Shown here: piece by piece, positions 1-8,444 of the stretch
How positions within the stretch are numbered: position 1 is the first letter of the stretch
Layout: the number at the start of each line of letters is the position of its first letter
Assembly: GCF_030064165.1 (NCBI RefSeq)
Contig: NZ_CP125947.1
Coordinates: 1,302,001 to 1,366,000, forward strand
Origin: Comamonas resistens
GTDB lineage: Bacteria > Pseudomonadota > Gammaproteobacteria > Burkholderiales > Burkholderiaceae_C
Direction of reading: 5' to 3'
Length of the DNA: 64,000 nt
Made by a program: the position numbers and the translations under genes
The notes under the pieces: model-generated
Database searches by the model: none
Seen by the model: the letters and a program-made list of their open reading frames with translations, nothing else
What the model was told of the DNA's origin: nothing

Positions 1-807
1 ATTTTGAGTCTGGGACTGGCCGTGATTTTCGGCTTGCTCAACGTCATCAACTTTGCGCATGGCGCACTGTTCATGCTGGGAGCCATGGTCACCTGGATGG
101 CCATGAGCTATTTCGAGATCAACTATTGGGTGATGTTGATACTGTCGCCGCTGCTGGTGGGTGTGCTGGGCGTGCTGATAGAGCGCTTTTTGCTGCGCTG
201 GATCTACAAGCTCGATCATCTCTATGGCTTGCTGCTGACGCTGGGGCTGTCGTTGCTGATCGAGGGCGTGTTCCGTTCCATCTACGGCGTCTCTGGCCTG
301 GGCTACGACACGCCCGAGCTGCTGGAGGGCGCGACCAATCTGGGCTTCATGATCCTGCCCAATTACCGCGCCTGGGTGGTGCTGGCTTCCATCGTCGTCT
401 GTGTGGCGACCTGGTTCGTGATCGAGAAGACCCGCATCGGTGCCTATCTGCGTGCGGGTACCGAAAACCCGCGCCTGGTGGAGGCCTTCGGGGTCAACGT
501 GCCTGTGATGATCACGCTTACCTATGCCTTTGGCGCGGCGCTGGCCGCCTTCGCCGGCGTGCTGGCCGCGCCCGTCTATCAGGTCACACCGCTGATGGGG
601 CAAAACCTCATCATCGTGGTGTTTGCCGTGGTGGTGATCGGTGGCATGGGCTCCATCATGGGCTCCATCATCACGGGCCTGGCCCTGGGCGTGATCGAAG
701 GGCTGACCAAGGTTTTCTGGCCCGAAGCATCGTCTACCGTCGTGTTTTTCATCATGGTCATTGTTTTGCTGATTCGCCCCGCTGGCCTGTTCGGTAAAGA
801 AAAATAA
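1..807 (+). CDS. Branched-chain-type ABC transporter permease, LivH family (5' truncated)
   Basis: This is an inner-membrane permease of the LivH/BPD_transp_2 type, which carries amino acids, amides or aromatic acids in this superfamily. The reading frame is open from the first base, so the true start lies outside the window. About 268 residues remain, nearly all hydrophobic, with the family pattern of a glycine-rich EAA-like stretch (VVIGGMGSIMGSIITGLALG, residues about 210-229) and a C-terminal LLIRPAGLFG motif. It is followed 13 bp later by a livM-type gene in the same direction, so both belong to one operon whose receptor and ATPase genes must lie upstream. Substrate cannot be told from sequence. 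Confidence 0.9.
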   Translation: MLSLGLAVIFGLLNVINFAHGALFMLGAMVTWMAMSYFEINYWVMLILSPLLVGVLGVLIERFLLRWIYKLDHLYGLLLTLGLSLLIEGVFRSIYGVSGLGYDTPELLEGATNLGFMILPNYRAWVVLASIVVCVATWFVIEKTRIGAYLRAGTENPRLVEAFGVNVPVMITLTYAFGAALAAFAGVLAAPVYQVTPLMGQNLIIVVFAVVVIGGMGSIMGSIITGLALGVIEGLTKVFWPEASSTVVFFIMVIVLLIRPAGLFGKEK

Positions 808-820
808 GAGGGCGCACAAC

Positions 821-1813
821 ATGAAATCCAAGACGCTTGTTCAACGCATCACCCCGGTGGGCTACGGCCTGCTATTGCTGGGGTTGGTCGCCGCGCCATT
901 TCTGGGTGCCTACCCTGTGTTCGTGATGAAGCTTATGTGCTTTGCACTGTTTGCTTCGGCTTTCAATCTGCTGCTGGGCTATACCGGGCTGCTGTCCTTC
1001 GGTCATGCGGCTTTTCTCGGCGGGGCCGCTTATGTGGCGGGCTACAGCATCAAGGCCTGGGGCCTCACGCCCGAGGTCAGCATGCTGCTGGGCACGCTGA
1101 TCGGCGCTCTGCTGGGCCTGATCTTCGGCTGGCTGGCCATTCGCCGTCAGGGTATTTATTTCTCCATGATCACGCTGGCCCTGGCGCAGATGCTGTTCTT
1201 CGTGGCGCTGCAGGCCAAGTTCACCGGTGGCGAGGACGGGCTGCAAGGCGTGGCGCGCGGCAAGCTGTTTGGCGTGCTGGATCTGAGCAGCGACCTGACC
1301 ATGTACTACGTGGCGCTGATCATTGTGGTGCTGGCCTTTTTGCTCATCGTGCGCACCATTCATTCGCCTTTCGGGCAGGTGCTCAAGGCCATCAAGGAGA
1401 ACGAGCCGCGCGCCATTTCTTTGGGCTATGACGTCAACCGCTTCAAGCTGCTGGCCTTCGTGATCTCGGCCGCGCTGACGGGGCTGGCGGGTTCGCTCAA
1501 GACCGTGGTGCTGGGTTTTGCCACGCTGTCCGATGTGCACTGGACCACCTCGGGCCATGTGATTCTGATGACGCTGATGGGCGGTCTGGGTACCTTGTCC
1601 GGTCCGATAGTCGGCTCTGCCGTGGTGGTGGCGCTGGAAAACAAGATCGGCGACGTGGGCAGCTTTCTTGCACACACCACGGGCGTGGAATGGTTCAACA
1701 CCCTGGGCGAGTCGGTGACCATCGTCACGGGCCTGATCTTTGTGCTGTGTGTGCTGCTGTTCCGCAGAGGCATCATGGGCGAGCTGATCGCCTGGCTGCA
1801 GCGCAAGAAGTAG
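821..1813 (+). CDS. Branched-chain-type ABC transporter permease, LivM family
   Basis: A 330-residue polytopic inner-membrane protein that forms the permease heterodimer with the LivH-type protein upstream. It shows the LivM hallmarks FNLLLGYTGLLSFGHAAFLG (residues about 47-66), an IRRQGIYFSMITLALAQMLFF segment and the C-terminal GLGTLSGPIVGSAVV loop that contacts the ATPase. The ATG lies 13 bp after the livH stop, and a perfect hairpin terminator follows 20 bp after its own stop, so it is the last gene of its operon. A second, separate liv-type operon is present near 55-60 kb. Confidence 0.92.
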   Translation: MKSKTLVQRITPVGYGLLLLGLVAAPFLGAYPVFVMKLMCFALFASAFNLLLGYTGLLSFGHAAFLGGAAYVAGYSIKAWGLTPEVSMLLGTLIGALLGLIFGWLAIRRQGIYFSMITLALAQMLFFVALQAKFTGGEDGLQGVARGKLFGVLDLSSDLTMYYVALIIVVLAFLLIVRTIHSPFGQVLKAIKENEPRAISLGYDVNRFKLLAFVISAALTGLAGSLKTVVLGFATLSDVHWTTSGHVILMTLMGGLGTLSGPIVGSAVVVALENKIGDVGSFLAHTTGVEWFNTLGESVTIVTGLIFVLCVLLFRRGIMGELIAWLQRKK

Positions 1814-1832
1814 GGTGCCTGATTGCTTTACC

Positions 1833-1856
1833 AAAGGCCGCAGCTTGCGGCCTTTT
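1833..1856 (+). terminator. Rho-independent terminator after livM
   Basis: A perfect 10-bp stem (aaaggccgca / tgcggccttt) with a 3-nt loop is followed by a T-rich tail (ttttgatttttt). It ends the livHM transcript and lies between convergent genes, so it may also serve the minus-strand gene that ends at 1863. Confidence 0.85.
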
Positions 1857-1862
1857 GATTTT

Positions 1863-3035
1863 TTAAAGCTTCATCGCAGCGGCATAGCCAGTCATTTCCA
1901 GATAGCCGTTGCCCACGCGCCGGCTGCTGCCGTCGGCGGCAATGCGGCGCAGCTCGCTCAAGCCTTCCCAGTAAATGGCGCCGGTGCTGGCGCGGCTGTC
2001 CAGCTCCTGATCGTCGAACAAGGCGTGAACTTCATAGAGGCCTGCGGGCGTTTGCACACGCCAGGCGACGGGGTAGCGGGTCTGGGTATGAGGGCTGAGC
2101 CAGTGGCGCAGCGGCTCGAAGCGTACAAGGTCCGGGCCAAAGATTTGCGCCTTCTGTCCGGGGGCACGAAACGAGCCCCCAGCCCATAGCGCACCGCCTG
2201 TCTTGCGGCGCAGATGAAAAGCGGTGAGGGCGCTGCCGTCGTCGAGATTCATGCCTATCCAGTCCCAGCCCTGTGCGCTGGCGTCCATGACGGACTGGCT
2301 GCATTCGTGGTCCAGCCAGGCCCGGTTGTGCGCGCCGGCTTCCACAGGCAGGCGCTTGCCGTCCACCACGATGGAGCCGCCGACCTTGAGCTGCGGCTGG
2401 CTGTAGTAATAGCTGCTTTGCTCGTCTTCCGGGCCTTTGTGCGAAAGACCATTCAAGCCCTGTAGCAACAAGGGCTGGGTGCTATCAAAATCAAGATCCA
2501 GCGTGAAATCGCTGGCGGCCAGACGGGCGCGGTAATGGCTGGCCTGGTCGGCGGGCTGGCCGGGCACTGCTGCGCGCTGCAGAAACCAGTCGTTGATATG
2601 CACATGGGTATCTGCCTCGCTGGCTCCCGCCAGACCCATGCCCGCGCGCGCCATGCGCTGGTCGTGGCGCAGCTTCTGGCCCTGTACATCGCTGAGTGCA
2701 GCATGGGCAAAGATCAGCTGACGGGCGGCCAGAGGCGATTGCAGAGCCTGGGCGACGTCGACGCGCGAGCGGAAAAAAGTCAGCTGAAACCCCCAGGGCT
2801 TGCCTCCCGCCTGCAACTGGCCGGTGATGTACCACCACTCCGTCTGCAAATCCGGGTGGCTGCCGAAGTCACGCGGGAATTGCAGTGTCCTGGCGGGCAA
2901 GGCCAGGGCGGTTCGCGGCAGCCCCAGGCTGGCAATGCCCAGCCCCGTCGCCGCCAATGCCAACAGACCTTGCCTGCGCGATGGCATGGTGCTTGTTGGC
3001 CATAGGGAGGAGTGGGGCAGAAACGGGTTGCTCAT
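1863..3035 (-). CDS. AttH-like lipocalin-fold protein (carotenoid 1,2-hydratase-like), exported
   Basis: A 390-residue protein of the AttH/CrtC-like lipocalin superfamily, recognised by the QTEWWYITGQL motif early in the mature protein, by WGFQLTFFRSR, and by a late AGLYEVHALFDDQELD segment. The N-terminus carries a twin-arginine signal (SRRQGLLAL), so periplasmic export is likely. A second in-frame ATG at 2985-2987 places the RR motif right at the start and may be the real start. Members of this family commonly sit next to an FtsX-type ABC transporter, as here (3622-7019). The biochemical activity of AttH-type proteins in non-carotenoid bacteria is not established; the CrtC-like label does not imply carotenoid synthesis. 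Confidence 0.85.
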   Translation of the reverse strand: MSNPFLPHSSLWPTSTMPSRRQGLLALAATGLGIASLGLPRTALALPARTLQFPRDFGSHPDLQTEWWYITGQLQAGGKPWGFQLTFFRSRVDVAQALQSPLAARQLIFAHAALSDVQGQKLRHDQRMARAGMGLAGASEADTHVHINDWFLQRAAVPGQPADQASHYRARLAASDFTLDLDFDSTQPLLLQGLNGLSHKGPEDEQSSYYYSQPQLKVGGSIVVDGKRLPVEAGAHNRAWLDHECSQSVMDASAQGWDWIGMNLDDGSALTAFHLRRKTGGALWAGGSFRAPGQKAQIFGPDLVRFEPLRHWLSPHTQTRYPVAWRVQTPAGLYEVHALFDDQELDSRASTGAIYWEGLSELRRIAADGSSRRVGNGYLEMTGYAAAMKL

Positions 3036-3089
3036 GCCCCATTGTCACCGTAGCGCGCGGTGCATCGCGACCAGGCAGCTTGAGCCGCA

Positions 3090-3530
3090 TCAGCCAATAT
3101 CGACCAGAGGCACAATCACCATCCAGCTGACGCCGAAGCGGTCGGTCACCATGCCGAAGCAGCGCGCGAAAAACGTGGCGCCCAACGGCATCTGCACCTT
3201 GCCGCCCTGGCCTATGGCGTTGAACATGCGTTCGGCCTCGACCTCGTTGGGCGCTTCGACGGAGAGGGCAAAGCCCTTGAATTCGGGCTTGCCGCTGTTC
3301 ATTCCATCGGAGACCATGATCTGCGTCTCGCCAATCGTCACATTGGCATGCATGATTTTTTCCGGGTCCACCTGGGCCGGTCCGCAGCCATCCTGGGAGG
3401 ACTGCTGGGGCTGGGGCGGCGCATCCTTGAAGCGCATCAGCATGGTGACTTCGGCACCGAGAGCGGCCTGGTAAAAGTTCAGGGCCTCTTCGCAGCGGCC
3501 GTCGAAGAAAAGATAGGACTGGACTTGCAT
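3090..3530 (-). CDS. VOC-family protein, PhnB/3-demethylubiquinone-methyltransferase-like
   Basis: A 146-residue cytosolic protein of the vicinal-oxygen-chelate (glyoxalase/bleomycin-resistance) fold. Family features are the opening QSYLFFDGRCEEALNFYQ, the central MVSDG segment and the C-terminal FGMVTDRFGVSWMV. The ATG at 3528-3530 is preceded by a good Shine-Dalgarno (gggag, 6 nt away). It lies between the ABC permease gene and the attH-like gene on the same strand, with about 90 bp on its 5' side and 54 bp on its 3' side. PhnB-like proteins are widespread and their substrate is usually unknown; nothing here defines it. Confidence 0.85.
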   Translation of the reverse strand: MQVQSYLFFDGRCEEALNFYQAALGAEVTMLMRFKDAPPQPQQSSQDGCGPAQVDPEKIMHANVTIGETQIMVSDGMNSGKPEFKGFALSVEAPNEVEAERMFNAIGQGGKVQMPLGATFFARCFGMVTDRFGVSWMVIVPLVDIG

Positions 3531-3621
3531 ACGAACTCCCAAGAGCTGAAGCTGAGTTCCTATTTTGCGCTTTGTGGATGGGCAGGGCATTGGGAAGCCC
3601 CAATCGCCGATGCAGGATTGG

Positions 3622-6309
3622 CTACCAGTCTTCCTTGACGGCCAGCACGGCGTCGGCGCTGGCGGCCTTGCGTCCGGCCAGCCAGGCCGTGACGACTCCG
3701 GCCAGCACAACGGCGGCAGCCAGGCCCAGCAGGCGCAGCAGCGGCAGGCGCAGCTCCATGGTCCAGTGAAAGCTTTGCGGGTTGACCACATGCACCAGGA
3801 TCACGGCCACGCCCAGGCCCAGCAGTGTTCCGGCCAGCGTGCCCAGTGCCGTCCAGGCCAGGCCCTCGGCGGCCACCACCGTGAGCACATTGCGGCGCGT
3901 CAGGCCCAGATGGGCCAGCAGGCCGAACTCCTTGCGCCGCGCCAGCACCTGGGCGCTGAAGCTGGCGGCGATGCCGAACAGACCGATGCCTATGGCCACG
4001 GCCTGCAGCCAGTAGGTGACGGCAAAGCTGCGGTCAAAAATGCGCAGCGACCGCTCGCGCAGCGCCTGGCTGCTGACCAGCTCCAGCGTCGGCGGGGCCT
4101 GGCCTGCGCCGGTCAGCGCGTATTCCATGTCCTGCTGCGTGGGCGGTGCTTGTGGGCTCAAGGGCCAGATGGCAATCTCGCTGACCCGGGCATCGCCGCC
4201 CAGGCTCAGATAGTCCTGCCAGTCCAGCGCAATCGCGCCAAACTGGCGTACATAGTCGCGCCAGATACCGGCTATATAAAAGGAAGCTGCCTGCGCTTTA
4301 TGGGTCTGCGTTTGAAGGCTGAAAGCCTTGGAAAGCAAAGGCCAGTCATCGCCGGGCTGCAGCTCGTAGAGCTGGGCCACGGCCTCGCTGATGTGAACGG
4401 GGATGCCGCTGCGGCTGGCATTGATCGGGCCTTGCACCCAGGGCAGTTGCTGGGCGTCTTCACCCTTGAGGGGGCGCACCAGAATGCTGATGGCTGGCCT
4501 TTCCGGGCTCAGCAGCAGTGTGCTGCTGCGCATGGCCTGGGCGCGGGCAATACCGGGCAGGCTGCTCAGCCGCTGCGCGGCATCGGCTGGCAGCAGTGCC
4601 GCATCGGCGCGGCTGCTGCCGCCGGCAGCACGCACATACATGGGAGCGGGCAGCACGGCGTCCAGCCACTCCATCATGCTGCCGCGAAAGCTGGTGACCA
4701 TGACCGTCAGTGCCACGGCCAGGCTCAGGCTGGCGACCACACCGCCCACGGCGACGGTGGTGGAGCGGCGCATGCGTCTGGCGCGCTCCAGCGCCAGCAT
4801 GGACAGTGGCTGCCGCAACAGGCTGCTGGGCATCAGGCCCAGCACCGCGCCCAGCAGCCAGGGCAGGGCCGCCATGCCGCCCAGCAGCAACAGCCCCACG
4901 GCGATATAGGCCGCCAGCGGTATGCCGGCGACGGGCGGCATAAAGGCCAGTGCCACGCTGGAGGCCAGCAGCATCAGCGCAGGCCAGATGCGGGGGGCTA
5001 GCTCGTGGCTGCTGCCCAGACCCTTGAGGGTGGCGGCAGGCGGCAGATCCATGGCCGAGCGCGCGGGCCACCAGGCTCCTGCCAGCGTGGCTGCAACACC
5101 CAGCAGGCCGAACACCAGCGCGGCCAGAGGGCTCCATTGCAGCGCGGGCTGCACACCGGCAAAAAAGCCACCGCCCAGGTCGCCGCCCAGCATCTGCAGC
5201 GCCAGCCAGGCCAGCAGGCTGCCCAGGGCAATGCCGGCTGCGCTGCCGATCAGACCCAGCACCGAGGCCTCCAGCAGCACCAGTGCCATGCGCTGGCGCG
5301 GTGTGGCGCCCAGCACGGCCAGCAGCGCAAACTGGGGTGCGCGCTGGGCCACGCTGAGTGCGAGTACCGAAAACACCAGAAAGGCTCCGGTGAACAAGGC
5401 CACCAGCGCCAGCACTGTTAGGTTGACTCTATAGGCGCGCGACATTTCGCCCACGCGCTGCTGATCGTCGCTGGGCTGCTGAATCAGGATCTGTCCCTGC
5501 CAAGCGGGCAGAGCATGCAGGGCGGTTCCGACCTGGCTGCGGCTGGCACTATCGGTCAGCAGAATGTCGATGCGATCGAGCTGCTCAAAGCGCTGCAGTT
5601 TTTGTTGCAGTGCGGCGATGTCCATGACGGCCACGGGTGCGCCGCTGGCAGCCACGGTGCCGGCAATGCGCAGGGTCTGCAACTGGCCGTTGAGCAGCCA
5701 TTGAACGGGGATGCCCATGGGAGTGCCGCGCGCTTGCTCGGGGCTGAGTTGCAGAGCCTGCAGGGCGGCGGCATTGAGAAACACCGCGTCGGGGGCAAAC
5801 AGGTCGAGGCGGCTGCCGCCCTCGAACAAGCGCGGCATCAGCGCGGGTGCCACGGGGGCCAGTTTGAGGGCATCGCTGCCCAGCACGCGCAGCATCGTGC
5901 CCTGGGCGGCACCTTGGGCGGCCCTTTTGGGGGCGCGCGCGCCGGCATCGCCAGAGGCCTGGCTGGCACCAGTCAGAGGCAGCAGCACCGCAGTCTCCAT
6001 CCAGGGCACGGCAGAGGCCACTCCGCGTGTTTGCGCAACCTGAGGATAGAGCGCCAGCGGCAGGCCGCCCTGCATGGCATGCAGCTGCATATCGGGCTGG
6101 CCGTTGACGCTGCGCACCGCGCGCGAGAACTCGTCCAGCGCCGACTGGTTGATCACATGCACGGCAAAGCCCAGGGCCACGCCCAGCATGATGGCCAGCA
6201 GGGCTGTCGCGGTGCGCCAGGGGTGCTGGCGCAGCTCCTGCCAGGAAAAGCTGGTCAGCAGCAGGAAAAGAGGGGGAGGTGAAGACAGGGCGCGGGCCAT
6301 ACCGTTCAT
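3622..6309 (-). CDS. FtsX/MacB-type ABC transporter permease (AttF/G-like)
   Basis: An 895-residue inner-membrane protein with two FtsX-like permease modules: an N-terminal transmembrane segment (residues about 30-55), a large periplasmic domain, a membrane cluster at about 290-420, a second periplasmic domain, and a C-terminal membrane cluster at about 760-890. Its size matches the fused double-permease proteins that pair with LolD-like ATPases. The ATG overlaps the ATPase stop codon by 4 bp (ATGA type), showing translational coupling. With the ATPase and the AttH-like protein it makes an AttEFGH-like set that probably moves a lipid or lipoprotein-type substrate outwards; this is inferred from family context. 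Confidence 0.9.
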   Translation of the reverse strand: MNGMARALSSPPPLFLLLTSFSWQELRQHPWRTATALLAIMLGVALGFAVHVINQSALDEFSRAVRSVNGQPDMQLHAMQGGLPLALYPQVAQTRGVASAVPWMETAVLLPLTGASQASGDAGARAPKRAAQGAAQGTMLRVLGSDALKLAPVAPALMPRLFEGGSRLDLFAPDAVFLNAAALQALQLSPEQARGTPMGIPVQWLLNGQLQTLRIAGTVAASGAPVAVMDIAALQQKLQRFEQLDRIDILLTDSASRSQVGTALHALPAWQGQILIQQPSDDQQRVGEMSRAYRVNLTVLALVALFTGAFLVFSVLALSVAQRAPQFALLAVLGATPRQRMALVLLEASVLGLIGSAAGIALGSLLAWLALQMLGGDLGGGFFAGVQPALQWSPLAALVFGLLGVAATLAGAWWPARSAMDLPPAATLKGLGSSHELAPRIWPALMLLASSVALAFMPPVAGIPLAAYIAVGLLLLGGMAALPWLLGAVLGLMPSSLLRQPLSMLALERARRMRRSTTVAVGGVVASLSLAVALTVMVTSFRGSMMEWLDAVLPAPMYVRAAGGSSRADAALLPADAAQRLSSLPGIARAQAMRSSTLLLSPERPAISILVRPLKGEDAQQLPWVQGPINASRSGIPVHISEAVAQLYELQPGDDWPLLSKAFSLQTQTHKAQAASFYIAGIWRDYVRQFGAIALDWQDYLSLGGDARVSEIAIWPLSPQAPPTQQDMEYALTGAGQAPPTLELVSSQALRERSLRIFDRSFAVTYWLQAVAIGIGLFGIAASFSAQVLARRKEFGLLAHLGLTRRNVLTVVAAEGLAWTALGTLAGTLLGLGVAVILVHVVNPQSFHWTMELRLPLLRLLGLAAAVVLAGVVTAWLAGRKAASADAVLAVKEDW

Positions 6310-7019
6310 GGCGCCGCGGTTTCGGCCTGCATGCCGCCAGCCGTCAGCCGCAGCACGCGGTCGGCACGCCTGGCGGCTTCGGCGGAATGGGTGACCAGCA
6401 CCAGGGCCGTGCCTCTGTCACGGGTTTGTTGCAGCAGCAAGTTCATGATCTGCTGGGCCGTCGATGGGTCCAGATTGCCTGTGGGCTCATCGGCCAGCAG
6501 CAGCGGTGGTGAATGCACAAGTGCGCGCGCAATGGCCACGCGCTGCAGCTGGCCACCACTTAACTGCTGCGGCAGGCGCTGGTCCAACCCTTGCAGGCCG
6601 ACGGCGTCGATCACCTGCTGCACGCGCTGTTGGCCATCGGCGTTCAGGCGGCCCAGCAGCATCAGCGGCAGGGCGACGTTTTGTGCGACATCGAGGTGCG
6701 GCAGCACATGAAAGGCCTGAAAGACAAAGCCCAGATGTGCTCGCCGCCAGATGGCGCGCTGCGCTTCATCGAGCGTGGAAAGGTCCACGCCCTGGTGCAG
6801 CACCTGACCTTGCTGCCAGCTGTCCAGTCCCGCCAGACAGTTGAGAAAAGTGGATTTGCCCACGCCGGAATCGCCGACGATGGCGACGAATTCGCCAGCT
6901 TCGATCTCGCAGCTGACCTGCTCGAAGACGGTGGACCGGGCCTCTCCTTCGCCATAGCGTTTGGCCAGATCGCTGACCTGCAGCAGTGGATGGGCGTGGG
7001 AGGAGTCGGTGGCAGCCAT
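6306..7019 (-). CDS. ABC transporter ATP-binding protein, LolD/MacB type (AttE-like)
   Basis: A 237-residue ATPase with Walker A (GDSGVGKST, residue about 49), Q-loop (GFVFQAFHVLP), signature LSGGQLQRVAIARAL, Walker B (LLLADEPTGNLD) and the H-loop in LVLVTHS. The DEPTGNLD form is typical of the LolD/MacB/FtsE export branch. It is the first gene of the ATPase-permease pair and overlaps the permease by 4 bp. It energises the permease at 3622-6309. The miaA gene ends 38 bp upstream on the same strand, so the ABC genes might be read through from miaA. Confidence 0.93.
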   Translation of the reverse strand: MAATDSSHAHPLLQVSDLAKRYGEGEARSTVFEQVSCEIEAGEFVAIVGDSGVGKSTFLNCLAGLDSWQQGQVLHQGVDLSTLDEAQRAIWRRAHLGFVFQAFHVLPHLDVAQNVALPLMLLGRLNADGQQRVQQVIDAVGLQGLDQRLPQQLSGGQLQRVAIARALVHSPPLLLADEPTGNLDPSTAQQIMNLLLQQTRDRGTALVLVTHSAEAARRADRVLRLTAGGMQAETAAP

Positions 7020-7057
7020 GCAGCGATCTTAACGATGGGCGGCTGCTGGCGCGGTTC

Positions 7058-8065
7058 TTAGCTGCTGGCTTGCTGCGCTGCGTCAATCGCGGCCATGGCC
7101 GCATCCAGCAGTTGCTGCTGGGCATTGGGCGTATCGCAGGCAATCGCCTGGCGCTGGGGCATGGAGCGCAGCCAGGTGATCTGGCGCTTGGCCAGCTGGC
7201 GTGTGGCGGCAATGCCGCGCTCGCGCAGGCCTGCCATGTCCAGCGGCTTGCTGGGGTCGGCTTCCAGGATGTCCAGCACTTCCCAGGCCTGGCGATAACC
7301 CACGCAGCGCATCGAAGGCAGATCCAGGTGCAGGTCACCGCGTGCGCGCAGCCGGCGCACCTCATGGAGAAAGCCTTGCTCCAGCATCAGCTCAAAGCGC
7401 AGTGCAATGCGCTGATGCAGCCAGGCGCGGTCGCTGGGTTCCAAGGAAAAAAGCGCTGCAAGGCCCATCTGTTCTGCGGGACCTGCTTTGTTTTTGCTAG
7501 TGTGAAAACTGGACAGCGGCTTGCCCGAGACATGCCAGACCTCAAGAGCGCGCTGGATGCGCTGGCTGTCGCCGGGCGCCAGACGTGCTGCAGTGACAGG
7601 GTCCACCTCGGCCAGCTTGGCATGCATGGCGGGCCAGCCCAGCTCGGCGGCCTGGGCATCCAGTTGCGCGCGCACTTCGGGGCTGGCTGCGGGCATATCG
7701 TCCAGCCCGTCCACCAGTGCCTTGAAGTAGAGCATGGTACCGCCCACCAGCAGCGGTATGGCACCGCGTGCGCGGATTTCATCGACCCGCTTTTGCGTGT
7801 CGCGCACAAACTCGGCCGCGCTATAGGACTGCAACGGGTCGATGATGTCGATCAGGTGATGGGGTACGGCAGCCAGCTCTGCCGCTGTGGGCTTGGCCGT
7901 GCCTATATCCATGCCGCGATAGACCAGGGCCGAATCCACGCTGATGATCTCGGCCTTTTGCCCACGCGCAGCCAGGCGTTCGGCCAGTGCCAGCGCCGCC
8001 GCGGTCTTGCCCGAGGCAGTGGGGCCGGCAATGGCGATGCAGGGCAGAGGGTGGGCAGCAGTCAT
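7058..8065 (-). CDS. miaA: tRNA dimethylallyltransferase
   Basis: MiaA transfers a dimethylallyl group to N6 of A37 in tRNAs that read UNN codons. The protein has the P-loop GPTASGKT near residue 10, the [18 protein letters not shown] block and the tRNA-binding [10 protein letters not shown] block near the C-terminus. I chose the ATG at 8063-8065 (335 residues); a TTG eight codons upstream is open but less likely. In many proteobacteria mutL directly precedes miaA; here mutL lies about 15 kb away (23008), see findings. The C-terminus runs to within 38 bp of the ABC ATPase gene. Confidence 0.96.
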   Translation of the reverse strand: MTAAHPLPCIAIAGPTASGKTAAALALAERLAARGQKAEIISVDSALVYRGMDIGTAKPTAAELAAVPHHLIDIIDPLQSYSAAEFVRDTQKRVDEIRARGAIPLLVGGTMLYFKALVDGLDDMPAASPEVRAQLDAQAAELGWPAMHAKLAEVDPVTAARLAPGDSQRIQRALEVWHVSGKPLSSFHTSKNKAGPAEQMGLAALFSLEPSDRAWLHQRIALRFELMLEQGFLHEVRRLRARGDLHLDLPSMRCVGYRQAWEVLDILEADPSKPLDMAGLRERGIAATRQLAKRQITWLRSMPQRQAIACDTPNAQQQLLDAAMAAIDAAQQASS

Positions 8066-8093
8066 GGGATGGAAATCAGTACAGGACAAAACA

Positions 8094-8126
8094 CAAGAAC
8101 CAATGGCACGGGACCATTGGTTCTTG
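8094..8126 (-). terminator. Long hairpin between sulfatase gene and miaA
   Basis: A perfect 13-bp inverted repeat (caagaaccaatgg / ccattggttcttg) with a 7-nt loop. Reading the minus strand it is followed by tgttttg, so it can end the sulfatase transcript before miaA. The stem is only moderately GC-rich for a terminator in this genome; it could also be part of the repeat cluster next to it. Confidence 0.6.
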
Positions 8127-8176
8127 TTGGCTGCGAAGGATAACGCACCCTGCAGGTCTGCTGCAGCGTTGGGGTT

Positions 8177-8444
8177 AGAACGTGTCCACGATCTCTACGC
8201 GGCCGCGTTGGAGCGAAATCGGAGTGAGTTCGAAGCGATGGCTCGCCGCTTGCACCGGGGTGCAAGCAAGGGCCAGCGCGCAGAAATCGCCCGATTTCGC
8301 TCCAACCCTTCGGGACAGTGGCTTTGCGGGCGGTTTGCGGCGTTGCAAATCCTCGCAATAGCATGGCTATTGCTGCGGTATTGCGCCTAGCATCCCATCC
8401 CGCAAAGCCGCTGTCGCGGCGCGAGGAGTTCGTGAATACGTTCT
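8177..8444. repeat. MITE-like element with nested inverted repeats
   Basis: The ends are imperfect inverted repeats of about 30 bp starting agaacgt and ending acgttct. Inside lie a perfect 16-bp inverted repeat (8207-8222 with 8291-8306), a 17-bp repeat with one mismatch (8314-8330 with 8399-8415), and two small hairpins (8248-8267 and 8355-8373). No convincing gene runs through it. The right end meets the sulfatase stop codon exactly. It looks like a non-autonomous mobile or structured-RNA element; its family was not identified. Confidence 0.65.

Noticed and set aside
3565..5001. A 478-codon open frame antisense to the FtsX-type permease
   Set aside because: Gln/His/Gly-rich with no domain; artefact of codon bias.
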